Shown here in pieces: positions 44,058-53,829 of a stretch of 64,000 nucleotides of DNA (position 1 is the first letter of the stretch; each line of letters begins with the position of its first letter). Made by a program: the position numbers and the translations under genes. The DNA lies in the NCBI GenBank assembly GCA_963855995.1, contig OY979717.1, forward strand, positions 26,245,746 through 26,309,745, given 5' to 3'. The stretch comes from Muricea muricata. Lineage: Eukaryota > Cnidaria > Anthozoa > Malacalcyonacea > Plexauridae. The notes beneath the pieces are model-generated. The model worked only from the letters and a program-made list of their open reading frames with translations. It had not been told where the DNA came from and searched no databases.

Positions 44058-44120
44058 ATTCTATCACATGACTGGGAGGCAAGAGATCCCATGAGATAGC
44101 ACAGCGCATGCGTCAATCAT
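44058..44120 (+). repeat. DIRS-B left inverted terminal repeat
   Basis: Matches, with small differences, the reverse complement of about 48590-48660: TCTATCACATGA, GGGAGGC, GAGATAGCACAGCGCATGCG. The right ITR has about 38 bp of extra sequence outside this homology. Confidence 0.88.
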
Positions 44121-44347
44121 TGCACATGTTGTCGTCAATCGAGGAGAGGAAGACGTGACGAAGAATCAGAAGAAATTTGTTGTTTTTTGCAATATACTAA
44201 ACAGGCTAAACAGGCTATAAACTATATACTAACGCAGTTAGTTCTTGGTCACTGGTAAAAAGGCAACGTGGTTGCTTTGTAACAATCTATTTACCAGTTG
44301 GTTTAGCTTTTAATACGAAGCAGTTCGCACGTATTTTGCTGGTGGGG

Positions 44348-45367
44348 ATGGCAGAGTCAAACGACAACTGTTCGACCTCAACTGCAGCTGGTCAAGCAGA
44401 CCAAGCAACTGACCCCACCACCGTGTTTAACCATCTTCTGCAAGAGATGAAACAGCTGAATAAAAATTTTCGTTCATTCAATACGCCTTCAGCGGCAGAC
44501 GTTGTCGCCGACAGTGCTAGTGAAGACGAAGGCGCCATTGAACAACAACAGTTCGAAGAAGGCGAGGTCCGCGAAGACGGCGAGACCGATAATATGTCTC
44601 TCGACACTCGGGTTGCGAAACTAACCGCAACACAACCAACCTCAGATGTTCTATCTGATATTGCTCTTGACCTAAAGGTCAAGGAGTTAACGAGCGAGCC
44701 TATAAATGAAGGCCTCGCCAGTATAGTGCTCAGCTTACTGAAGGAAAAGCTGCCGGACGAAAAAGTTCAAAAGAAGCTGGGGCAATACCCGCGCCCACAA
44801 AATGTTGAAGATCTAAAGACCCCGAGAGTCAATCCATTAATCTGGTCGCAGTTAACGGCCCAGAATCGAACCCACGACTCAAAAGCACAAAAAACACAAA
44901 GTGCCCTGGTGGGGTCAATTGCTGCCATGATCAAAGCAGCCGATTTGGCGCTTAGACAACCAGAGAACAAAGAAATTGTTACCGCGTTGGCCGATGGTAT
45001 TGCATTGGCAATGCAAAGCTTCCACGATATGAACATCGCTCGACGTTTAGCGATGAAAAATGATTTACATCATGATTATGCTGCCTTGTGCAGCTCAACT
45101 ACGTTAGAGTCCCCGTCGGAGTACCTGTTCGGTGACCTTTCCAAACTAACGAAAGAGATTGCGGATGCTAACAAGCTTACGAAGAAAGTCCGCCGAGCTC
45201 CTCGTGGGCAACAACAAAGCCAGAAACCACACAATAGTTCACAGCGATTTGCGCCGTATTCCTATGGAAATCGGAGATTTCCACCAAACCAGAGAGCACA
45301 TGGGGATTTTTTGTCCAAAGGTCATTACCCCAAAACAAAAATAAAGAAAACAACGAAGCAAAATTAA
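44348..45367 (+). CDS. DIRS-B gag-like protein
   Basis: 339 codons from ATG at 44348 (context GGGGATGG; an upstream in-frame TTG is not needed). This is the putative capsid-like protein of the element. The N-terminal third is acidic and low in complexity (SASEDEGAIEQQQFEEGEVR); the middle includes VNPLIWSQL and a helical AKIQ-type region (HDSKAQKTQSALVGSIAAMI); the C-terminus is basic and rich in Q, N and R (APRGQQQSQKPHNSSQRFAP), suited to nucleic-acid binding. No zinc knuckle is present. The related, decayed gag at 53995-54684 shares the acidic N-terminus and the PIIW motif. The stop lies inside the start of the RT frame, an overlap of about 130 nt. Confidence 0.85.
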   Translation: MAESNDNCSTSTAAGQADQATDPTTVFNHLLQEMKQLNKNFRSFNTPSAADVVADSASEDEGAIEQQQFEEGEVREDGETDNMSLDTRVAKLTATQPTSDVLSDIALDLKVKELTSEPINEGLASIVLSLLKEKLPDEKVQKKLGQYPRPQNVEDLKTPRVNPLIWSQLTAQNRTHDSKAQKTQSALVGSIAAMIKAADLALRQPENKEIVTALADGIALAMQSFHDMNIARRLAMKNDLHHDYAALCSSTTLESPSEYLFGDLSKLTKEIADANKLTKKVRRAPRGQQQSQKPHNSSQRFAPYSYGNRRFPPNQRAHGDFLSKGHYPKTKIKKTTKQN

Positions 45368-47427
45368 GCCAACCAGAAACAAACAACAATGTTAAGGTAC
45401 GTGCAGCTTTTAACGCTGGCCAGTTGGCGAAATATTTGCCAAAATGGCGTGAGATTACAACTGACAGGACACTTTTACAGTATGTCGAAGGTGTTAGAAT
45501 AGAATTCATCAATGGCAAACAACCAACTCAGTTTGGGTTTAGACCAAGTATGTTTAATATTCATGAACATGCTATTGTTGAGAAGGAGATCCACACTCTA
45601 TTAGAAAAAGGTGTGATTCAAGGTTCTTTGCATGAACCAAGTGAATTTATTTCACCAATTTTCCTCAGGCCAAAAAGTGATGGGTCGTATCGTATGATAC
45701 TTAACGTAAAAAAGTTTAACGAATTTGTTGAGTACCACCATTTCAAAATGGACACTCTCGATACGGTTATAAAAATGATGAAGCCAGGCTGTTTTATGGC
45801 TTCTGTTGACCTACGGGATGCATATTACACAGTCCCAGTGCATCCGGAGCACAGAAAGTATCTAAAATTTTTATTTAATGGTACACTGTATCAGTACACT
45901 TGCCTGCCAAATGGATTGTCAAGTGCACCACGTATTTTTACTAAGCTTTTGAAGCCAGTTTTTGCCACATTGCATGAACAAGGCTACCTTAGTTCAGGTT
46001 ACATTGATGATTCATATTTACAGGGTGATACTTCCTCTGAGTGCTCTGCTAATGTAGATGCAACAGTTTCCTTATTTAGTGAGTTGGGGTTTTATTTACA
46101 CGATGATAAATCTGTATTCAAACCAACTCAGCAGCTAATCTTTTTGGGGTTTCAGTTAGACTCACGTACAATGACTGTCTCCCCAACAATTCAAAAGGTT
46201 AGCAAAACTATACAAGCGTGTACTACATTAAAGAACAAGCAATCACCCCTCATTTCAGATGTTGCTGAAGTAATTGGCATTCTTGTGTCTAATTTTCCTG
46301 GGGTGGATTATGGTCCCTTGTATTACAGGGCCTTGGACAGAGACAAAGTAATAGCTCTTAAAGCACATAGAGGCAATTATAACTCGCCCATGCAGCTCTC
46401 TGCCCAATCACTGGAAGAACTGGACTGGTGGATTCACAATGTTTCTCAAAGTAAACGAGACATAGTCCACCCCAACCCTTCTATAGTTTTACAGTCTGAT
46501 GCTTCAAAGCTGGGATGGGGGGCAGTTTGCATGGATGAGTCCATAGGCGGAAGATGGACCCCTGCTGAGGCTACAGCTCATATCAACATTCTTGAGCTTC
46601 AAGCTGCCTTCTTTGCATTAAAATCTTTTGCTAGTGAAGTGAATGATACTCATATTCAGCTTCAAATGGATAATACTACTGCAGTGGCATACTTGAATAA
46701 TATGGGGGGATCACAATCCTCCGAACTAAATGCCTTGACCCGTGAGATGTGGGAGTGGGCCATGGAAAAATCAATTTGGTTATCTGCTGTACATATACCT
46801 GGGAAACATAACGTAGACGCTGATAAAGAGTCTCGTAATTTCTCAGACAGACATGAGTGGGCACTCAACAAAGACGTGTTCGAAAGCATAGTAAAATTAT
46901 ACCCCAAACTAAATATTGACCTTTTTGCTACTAGACTTAACTGTCAGCTCAGCACATATTGCTCATGGAAACCTGAGCCAGGGTCCACTTATGTAGATGC
47001 TTTCTCTATAGATTGGAGAAATCATACATTCTATGCTTTCCCACCATTTAGTTTAATCGCGCGATGTGTACAAAAGATTACTCGAGACAAGGCAAAAGGA
47101 ATACTGATTGTACCTCTTTGGCAAACACAACCTTGGTTTCCGTTAGTTCTACAGCTGTTGTACGACAGTCCACGAGTCCTTCTACCAAGCCCCAAGCTAC
47201 TCCAACATCCGAACTTGGATCATCCACATCCACTGCACAAGAAACTACATTTGATGGTGTGTCCGCTCTCAGGAAATCCTTTGGAGAATTCAACCTTTCT
47301 CCAGAAGCAACAGAAGTTGTCATGGCATCATGGAGAACAGGGACTCAAAAGCAATGCAAGACATACATTGAGAAATACATGGACTTTTGTAGTAAAAGGG
47401 GTATCAATTACTGTCAACCCAATGTAA
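45238..47427 (+). CDS. DIRS-B reverse transcriptase/RNase H
   Basis: Copies the element RNA into DNA. The frame is open from 45238 and has no ATG before the RT domain, so it is probably entered by -1 frameshifting from gag; the clear domain begins about 45424. Counting from there: RT fingers with FLRPKSDGSYRMI (80-92), motif A VDLRDAYY (D129), motif B LPNGLSSAPRIF, motif C YIDD (193-196). RNase H follows with catalytic D359 (QSDASKLGWG), E391 (ILELQA), D416 (MDNTTAVAYL) and D465 (NVDADKESR). The DIRS C-terminal domain comes next (NIDLFATRLNCQLSTYCSW, LIVPLWQTQPWFPLVLQLL). All key residues are present and there are no stops. The last 364 nt overlap the recombinase gene. Confidence 0.93.
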   Translation, partial: FTAICAVFLWKSEISTKPESTWGFFVQRSLPQNKNKENNEAKLSQPETNNNVKVRAAFNAGQLAKYLPKWREITTDRTLLQYVEGVRIEFINGKQPTQFGFRPSMFNIHEHAIVEKEIHTLLEKGVIQGSLHEPSEFISPIFLRPKSDGSYRMILNVKKFNEFVEYHHFKMDTLDTVIKMMKPGCFMASVDLRDAYYTVPVHPEHRKYLKFLFNGTLYQYTCLPNGLSSAPRIFTKLLKPVFATLHEQGYLSSGYIDDSYLQGDTSSECSANVDATVSLFSELGFYLHDDKSVFKPTQQLIFLGFQLDSRTMTVSPTIQKVSKTIQACTTLKNKQSPLISDVAEVIGILVSNFPGVDYGPLYYRALDRDKVIALKAHRGNYNSPMQLSAQSLEELDWWIHNVSQSKRDIVHPNPSIVLQSDASKLGWGAVCMDESIGGRWTPAEATAHINILELQAAFFALKSFASEVNDTHIQLQMDNTTAVAYLNNMGGSQSSELNALTREMWEWAMEKSIWLSAVHIPGKHNVDADKESRNFSDRHEWALNKDVFESIVKLYPKLNIDLFATRLNCQLSTYCSWKPEPGSTYVDAFSIDWRNHTFYAFPPFSLIARCVQKITRDKAKGILIVPLWQTQPWFPLVLQLLYDSPRVLLPSPKLLQHPNLDHPHPLHKKLHLMVCPLSGNPLENSTFLQKQQKLSWHHGEQGLKSNARHTLRNTWTFVVKGVSITVNPM
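45307..45313 (+). promoter_or_regulatory. putative -1 ribosomal frameshift heptamer
   Basis: In the gag frame the codons are GAT TTT TTG, giving T TTT TTG, a heptamer that fits the X XXY YYZ rule. It lies within the gag/RT overlap (45238-45367), and a -1 slip here moves exactly into the RT frame (WGFFVQRS). No strong downstream stem-loop was obvious by eye. Confidence 0.5.
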
Positions 47428-48230
47428 GTGATGTCATTCATTTTCTCATGCAACTATATGATAATGGTCTTAGTTATTCGACTCTGAACACGGCACGGTC
47501 GGCAGTGTCTGCAGTTGCACAGTTGACCAATGGAAACAGTGTTGGGTCTCATCCCTTGGTTTCAAGGTTCCTTAAAGGAGTTTATCAATGCCATACACCA
47601 ACACCTAAGTACAATCATATATGGGATGTATCAATAGTTCTCAAATACTTGGGCACCTTGCACCTTGTGGATGCCATAACTTTGAAAAACCTAACGTTAA
47701 AGTTGCTGATGTTATTGTTGTTGGTCACAGGGAAACGCGGACAGACTATTCACATGCTTAGCTTGGATGGAATGACATTAACTGAGTCGCACTGTGAATT
47801 CCAGATATTACACCATACTAAAACAAGCAAACCTGGTAATGAAAATAGTCATATTTTGATAAGAGCATACAATAAGGACAAGAAAATATGTCCTGTTGCT
47901 ACTCTTTCCGAGTACTTGAAAAGAACGAAGAGTTTGAGGAACCATGAACAGAGACTGTTCATTAGTTATATACAGCCCCACCACACAGTATCAAGAGATA
48001 CTATATCCCGGTGGGCCAAGAGTGTGCTTGACAGTTCTGGAATTGATACGTCAATATTTACCGGACATAGTACTAGAGCTGCTGCAGCATCTAAAGCTAA
48101 AGAAAAAGACATCCCTCTTGATGTTATTTTAAAAACTGTTGGTTGGAAATCTGAGAATACATTCAGAACATTCTATGATAAGCCTATTATAGAAACTGTA
48201 GACATGGGAACAGCACTGCTGTCTTCCTAA
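47064..48230 (+). CDS. DIRS-B tyrosine recombinase
   Basis: 388 codons from ATG at 47064. It integrates the circular element DNA by site-specific recombination, in place of a DDE integrase. Residues 1-75 are S/T-rich and lie over the end of the RT ORF in another frame; 80-200 form the SAM-like core-binding domain (SWRTGTQKQCKTYIEKYMDF); the catalytic domain has R225 (TGKRGQ), probable K253 (HHTKTSKPG), H335 and R338 (GHSTRAA), W361 (GWKSENTF) and the nucleophile Y371 (RTFYDKP). The full R-K-HxxR-W-Y set and intact frame suggest an active enzyme. How it is translated (reinitiation, a separate mRNA or another shift) is not visible. Confidence 0.93.
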   Translation: MCTKDYSRQGKRNTDCTSLANTTLVSVSSTAVVRQSTSPSTKPQATPTSELGSSTSTAQETTFDGVSALRKSFGEFNLSPEATEVVMASWRTGTQKQCKTYIEKYMDFCSKRGINYCQPNVSDVIHFLMQLYDNGLSYSTLNTARSAVSAVAQLTNGNSVGSHPLVSRFLKGVYQCHTPTPKYNHIWDVSIVLKYLGTLHLVDAITLKNLTLKLLMLLLLVTGKRGQTIHMLSLDGMTLTESHCEFQILHHTKTSKPGNENSHILIRAYNKDKKICPVATLSEYLKRTKSLRNHEQRLFISYIQPHHTVSRDTISRWAKSVLDSSGIDTSIFTGHSTRAAAASKAKEKDIPLDVILKTVGWKSENTFRTFYDKPIIETVDMGTALLSS

Positions 48231-48356
48231 ATTGTGTTTATTGTTTGAATCTGTTACATATTGTTTTTTCAGTGGTATAAAGATATACTAAAACAATTAT
48301 TGGGATTTGTGTACAGGATACACTCCATATGGATATGGCTATGTCAGGGCTTTAAA

Positions 48357-48479
48357 ATCTCATGGGATCTCTTGCCTCCCAGTCATGTGATAGAATTGGA
48401 AAATTAAACGAGACTTACCTGTAAGTTGAAGTTTGATTGAGATTCTATCACATGATTTTGGGAGGCTTGAGATCACATG
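48357..48479. repeat. DIRS-B internal complementary region
   Basis: 40 bp exactly complementary to the element's first 40 bp, followed, with a one-base overlap at 48396, by 84 bp complementary to its last 84 bp (only about one to two mismatches, e.g. CCTG/CGGG). Together they spell the junction expected when the two ends are joined head to tail in a circle. Confidence 0.93.
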
Positions 48480-48589
48480 CCCTGCCCATTTAATATCCCT
48501 CCCACGACAGGGTTGAGGATACCTTGCACTCTTGATCCACTCATAAGGTTCCAAATGTTTATGCTGCCACACCCATATTCTTCCAAGAA

Positions 48590-48699
48590 TGATTTACGCA
48601 TGCGCTGTGCTATCTCATGTGATCTCAAGCCTCCCAAAATCATGTGATAGAATCTCAATCAAACTTCAACTTACGGGTAAGTCTCGTTTAATTTTCCAA
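48590..48699 (-). repeat. DIRS-B right inverted terminal repeat
   Basis: 48616-48699 forms an 84-bp stem with 48396-48479 (constant sum 97095). The inner part to about 48590 matches the left ITR. Confidence 0.9.
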
Positions 48700-49159
48700 G
48701 TATACATTGACAAAAGTATAGCTTCACCCTGACTTGCAGTATTTATAACTTTTACTAGCCAGCAAGATTTCTATAATCTGGATCCCTCAAACATAAGCAT
48801 TTAGATCCTTATCAGGGGCCATTAGGGGGATATTGCATGAAAATCAGTCCAAAATAATTGTGGAATTACAAAAAATTAGTGATTAAACAGTCGTCAATCG
48901 CAATTTTTTTCTAAAATATAATAAATTTGCAAAAATTGTGGTAGAAATCAATGCGCAAATCACGTGAAATGGCCTTTGCAGTGCTCAAGATTTTAAAATG
49001 TTTCAGGAGAGAATTCCTCAGGACCCACTAAAAAACACGATTATGTATTAGCGAGCGTCCCTTAAGGCCTCACAAGTATGTACACAATTAAGAAGTCGGT
49101 CCATGAGAATTGAGTACCCCCTCCAATTGTTTTTTAATTTTCGCCTCTGATCCTTCTAG

Positions 49160-49322
49160 CAGTGGCGTCGCCAGCGCGGTAAGTGAGGGGGACATATTCA
49201 TATATCCGTGTTCTGCACAATTAATTTCTTTTGAAGTCGATACGATTTCAAAAGAAATTAATTGTGCAGAACACGAATATATGAATATGTCCCCCTCACT
49301 TATTGCGCTGGCGACGCCACTG
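49160..49322. mobile_element. 163-bp hAT-like palindromic MITE, copy 2
   Basis: Same length and ends as 36179-36341 (CAGTGGCGTCGCCAGCGC). Target duplication CCTTCTAG / CCTTCTAC (49152-49159, 49323-49330), one mismatch. Confidence 0.96.
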
Positions 49323-49576
49323 CCTTCTACATATCCTTCTAATGCCTTTCTTCAGTATGAATAGTTTACTTCATATATAATCGCACAACCAAGATTACTC
49401 CAGCGAACAAAAACAACTGACCAACTCTTTATTGAGCAATAAATCCCGAAATTGGCAATATAGGGACGAGTGGCCAATTTCAAAGCGTTGTGTGTATATT
49501 ATTGCGCGTTGTCTTGTTGTAAATGATAAGAGATACAGATCACATGCAACACATGCAGTACAAAGTAATGCATTAA

Positions 49577-50272
49577 GGTGGCTCGATCTAGTAATGCTCA
49601 CAAATAAAGACGGCATGCGCCAAATTTAATGTTATCCACACAAATCTTCTTATATATTACGTTTACAACAAATAGACACGTAAAATATCGAATATTGCAT
49701 GTCATGTGAGATGCTGACGCCATTTCGATCGTAAAAAATGCAAACTGAATGCAGATTTACTAATTGCTGACGTCATTAAAAAACTCAATTTTTAAAACTG
49801 AATGTGATATATCTCCTTATTTTGTACGGTGACCTATCTTCAAATTTTGTATGCAGTATCGTATCACAAAAGTCTTGCATTATACAAAAAATAAAAAAAT
49901 TCTATAATGTGGAAAAAATGTTTTCAAGAAAACAGTATTTTCATAGTTTAAAAAAAATTGGCGTTACAGAATTTTTTTTAATTCTGCACAATGTTAGTCT
50001 GTGGTGTTCGTAACATGATGCGAAGAAAACAATTGGGGGTCACATTGCTTCTTTCAGACTTGCGCAGCAAAATACTTCGTTTCTGAGTAAAGTTCATGCG
50101 CAAGTGTTGCCATAGCAACGGAGCATTGGCCATTAAAACTGCCATAATTTGAAACAAAATATGTTAAAATACATAAACAATTCAATACGGACTTATTTAA
50201 ATTTAACAGCGCGAAAATTAAAAGTGTTAAGTAAACTATAGCTTAATTTTTTGAAAACTGTATCGAGCCACC
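49577..50272. mobile_element. piggyBac-like nonautonomous element (TTAA)
   Basis: Ends GGTGGCTCGAT and ATCGAGCCACC immediately inside TTAA (49573-49576, 50273-50276). 696 bp, AT-rich, no transposase; frames at 49395-49629 straddle its left end and are not supported as genes. Confidence 0.85.
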
Positions 50273-50279
50273 TTAAAAT

Positions 50280-51415
50280 TAAAATTTTAATTATTAAAAT
50301 TTGGTATAGTAACGCCCATCTTTGACTTCAAATGTGGTCAACGAGAATTAATATGATTCTTTCATTAGTTGAGGTTAAACAATGGCTTTTCTTGACTTCT
50401 CAATTATTTCTTCAATTTACGATTGTCTACTTACTTGTTATTTCAGTAGGTACATCACTGTTATAGTTACTAATATTTATGTAGTTACTAATTACATAGT
50501 TACTAATTATTCATGCACGCTGTGAAGGAATGTCGCTTATGAGAATTATTTAAATAATATTTGTAAGATATGGGTGTTGACCTGCCGCCTAGTGAATGAG
50601 GCAGAGGCTCAGGGTAAGATAGGAGAACTTCTCGATTAACAGGAGCCTAGCTTCTTAAACTTCTCTAGGCAAGTTCTGCATGGTGGTCTTAACTTTAATT
50701 GCCAAATCATTTACTAGATTTCCCAAGAAAGGTTAGATGCACATGTACAGACATTCCGCTGCTGGTCCAGGGAAGGAATATAATGTTTAAGAGATGTGCC
50801 AGCTGTTACAATTCATAATAATATATTTTGTCGATGGTCATATGACCACAAACACTAAAAAACTATTGTCTTCTAAAATGAATCAAAACTAAAGCTGTTA
50901 AGATTTACGCAGGTTGCCACTGTAAGTTGTTATAGTTTCATTTGTTATGTTCTTTCACGCATGCAGTATACAGAACTCATTGATGTACAGTCTTTATTCT
51001 ATTTGAAATGCCCTGCACAGCAGCTAAAATATTGACTTTTTTCGCCCCATAAGTACTCAAGCCTGTATTTGATTTTTGAATCCAATCGATCCAGCATTGC
51101 GCTTTGACGCATAGCGTCTTGTCCAAAATTGGGCCATGTCAGCATCACACCAGGCGCGAGTCGTACTATATGCATAAATAGCTAAACTTAAAAAATCTAG
51201 AGAAAGCACTGTGTGAGAAATGTAATTATCAGCTTAGAACTACAGTCACTGGATAGAAAATAGCTACCTAATACTAATAGTGATTAAACAAAGCAGTTGG
51301 ATTGCTCGACCAATACCCATCAAAGGGTATGAAGATCGAAAATGATTTATTCGTTATCGCGGGCGCGGGCGTTATATGCGATAGCAACCGCGCAAAGAAG
51401 GCCAGGTATCCATCT
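50280..51415. other. no gene recognised
   Basis: Intronic AT-rich sequence with no supported features. Confidence 0.6.
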
Positions 51416-51417
51416 GT

Positions 51418-51665
51418 GGTCGGTTGTACGAAAGGCGAACAGCGCTATCCACCGGGTAGTGATTTTTTTGCAACTTTCTAAACATTTTCAGTAACTTGTA
51501 AAAATTACATTAACGTTCATCATTTTCAAGTTAAAGTCACTTTCTTTCTCTTGTGTGGTCAATATTCTTAGTGTCACTGCGTTTTATGCCCTCAGTGTTG
51601 CGGCAATTAAAAAAATTCACTATCCGGTGGATAGCGCTATCCAGCTTTCGTACAACCGATCCCTG
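51418..51665. mobile_element. MITE with ends GGTCGGTTGTACGAAAG
   Basis: About 245 bp. The left end GGTCGGTTGTACGAAAG, then CAGCGCTATCCACCGG, and the right end are inverted copies over about 50 bp. The target duplication is unclear (CTGT on both sides is a weak candidate). Confidence 0.8.
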
Positions 51666-51975
51666 TAGAATAATTTGAGAAGTGTAAAGAAATCTGCCTT
51701 ACGATATGTACATAATGTATCAAAAACGGCAACGATTAACAAATCATGAATGTCCTCACTTCAAAGTAACAAAGAACAAAAAATAAATACGTAAGTAACT
51801 TAATTAATTTTTTGTTGGAAACCCTCACTGTATGGGATAGTATTTGTTTTCGAGCAGTTGAAATATTCTGACGTCATGAAATTGAGCAGAATACAAAGTA
51901 TCTCACTAACGATACACCGCCTTGTGTCGTGTCTTGGGACCCGTGTCCCTGAGCAAAATGGAATTCTAAAAGTAA

Positions 51976-52245
51976 CTGTACTATACAGGAAAAACTTGGC
52001 ATATAAACGAAATTTCCTTGTTTACCGATCTTAAAAGCATTCAATCAACTGCTGATGAAATGAATTCTGAGGTTGATAAGAAATTTGCCTATCATACTCG
52101 ATTTATTGGCGTACCCCCACATGATTCTCGTACCTTAATTGTTGAGACATATTCTGTGAACCGGCTGAGGAGCGGTCCTGTATATTTACCTGTGCATCTA
52201 TACCTTGCCAACCTTTATGATCTGTTAGGACGACCAAAGAACTAA
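51976..52245 (+). other. orphan reading frame, unidentified
   Basis: About 89 open codons ending in TAA, with protein-like composition (TRFIGVPPHDSRTLIVETYS, PVYLPVHLYLANLYDLLGRP). No family recognised, no start codon in good context and no clear splice sites. It could be a relic exon or transposon piece, or chance. Confidence 0.25.
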
Positions 52246-52379
52246 GCTTCCATTCTCAAGTTTTTTAAAAAAGTCTTTTCTGATTATCAAAATTTGGCAT
52301 CTGATGGACCAACGTGAAACTTAAAAGTTTGCGGCTGTAATACCTGTCCGGAATAATCTTTTATAGATACATATGCAGT

Positions 52380-52562
52380 GGAAAAATGCCGTTGAAACGC
52401 ACAAAATAGGGTAAACCAATTGACTATTATTTGCTCTGGGTAAAATTATGGTTTTACCATGACTGGTCTGCATTGAACTTGATTTTTTTGGGTTTTAATA
52501 ATTATATCTTAGTGTTTTAAAACCATGCACTTGTTTTAGCAAACACTGCAAGTCCACCTTAA
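52380..52562. repeat. partial reverse copy of the 59391 TTAA element
   Basis: Reads in reverse complement as TTAAGGTGGACTTGCA... then TGGTAAAACCATAATTTTAC, CCAGAGCAAATAAT and CAATTGGTTTACCCTATT, paralleling 59387-59610. The far end was not found. Confidence 0.7.
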
Positions 52563-52569
52563 AAGCATA

Positions 52570-53825
52570 TGTGGCTTGAATAGGGCAAACGGAGTAAGGG
52601 CTTCTCCGCCTAATATTGTCAATATTTAAACATTTTATCAAAATATACATTATTTAATTATAAATGTTTGTGCAAATATATAATTTGTCCACCAGACGCC
52701 GACTGTGATGGCATGTGCATGCAAAGAGCCTATACTGAGCGCAGGGGTTGAATATGCTGTACTGGTGTGGTTATCAATCCATCTATCCATGGGTGTACCG
52801 ACCAATAATTTTCCGGGGGCGGTCGGAAATTTACCTGACTGTCGCGAAAATTGCCCGACTTTAGTTTGTTACTGATACTCATATAAATGTAATCTCATTG
52901 GACTTCAGAAGTACTACCTCACGCAGTTTTCTGCTGTAAAAAGCAAGACTAATTTTGTCCTCCATGTTTCTCAGATGGCACTGCAATTCATTGTTCGACA
53001 CTGGCTTTATGTAAATACGTCAAAGGTTAAGCAAATACTACAAAGGAAAAGTTGTTATAGAAAACAACATTATCAATTCTATATGCACCAATGTGAAAAA
53101 CTGCACGTGAAAAACCCACGAGCAAGGTCTTAAAAATGAAATACTAAGAACATGTGTCTGGTTTATTTTTCTAATACAGCTTTTATTAATACCCTTTTCA
53201 GTGGCGTAACTTCTTTTGCCGCCTGGCTTTAGCCATCCAGTAAATGGGGGACCCGAGAAATGATGCAGATGCAGTGCATAAGGTAGCGAAATCTTAAAAG
53301 ATAAATTAGATAATACGTCGCAAAGGTTTAATGTAGCTTTTAAACTCCTAGTTTCTATCCAATGGAGGCAGTACTCGACGGTTCTAAGACATAATGACGT
53401 CCGAGAGTTCTTGGTTTTCAATCTTATCGTTGCGCCAGTGCACTTTTTCTAGTACATCTTTAACCTAGTAAGTACCATGACAACTATTCACCCGACTGTG
53501 AATAGTATATACCCCCCCCCCCCCTACGGTTCGCCCATGCATCAATCCCAGAATATTTTGATATTACCCTGGAAAGAGTAAAAAACGGCACTGAGGATAG
53601 TGAGGGGATCGGTGTCTCTTATCAAGAGTCATTGAAACGAGCCGAGCAAGTAACATATTGTAAAAGGTTTGCAAATGAGCAACAAATGATTAGAACGTCC
53701 CGGCCATGTGCTAAAGTTACTAATCCTAGTACGATCTAAGAAATATTAGTCAACCAAATTGGGCACAACCTGTAGGCTTTTAAATTCATAACTTCTAAAT
53801 ATTAATAAAGTATAGTCAGGCTTGT
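52570..53825. other. no gene recognised; C run
   Basis: Includes a run of about 14 C around 53511-53524. The minus-strand 127-codon frame at 53038-53421 has no recognisable domain and is not called as a gene. Confidence 0.55.
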
Positions 53826-53829
53826 AAAG

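Larger units (their letters stand above)
44058..48699 (+). mobile_element. DIRS-B: apparently intact DIRS retrotransposon
   Basis: A 4642-bp element with complete gag, RT/RNase H and tyrosine recombinase ORFs. The left inverted terminal repeat starts at 44058 (ATTCTATCACATGACTGGGA), and the right one ends at 48699 (TTTAATTTTCCAA). An internal complementary region at 48357-48479 consists of the exact complement of the left end (48357-48396 against 44058-44097) joined to the complement of the right end (48396-48479 against 48616-48699). This is the arrangement described for DIRS-1, where the region serves to rebuild the ends via a circle. No target duplication is seen, as expected for recombinase-mediated insertion. 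It sits in the long intron of the YWTD gene, in the same orientation. Confidence 0.95.

Noticed and set aside
53038..53421. 127-codon minus-strand frame
   Set aside because: No domain or splice signals; composition resembles translated noncoding DNA.
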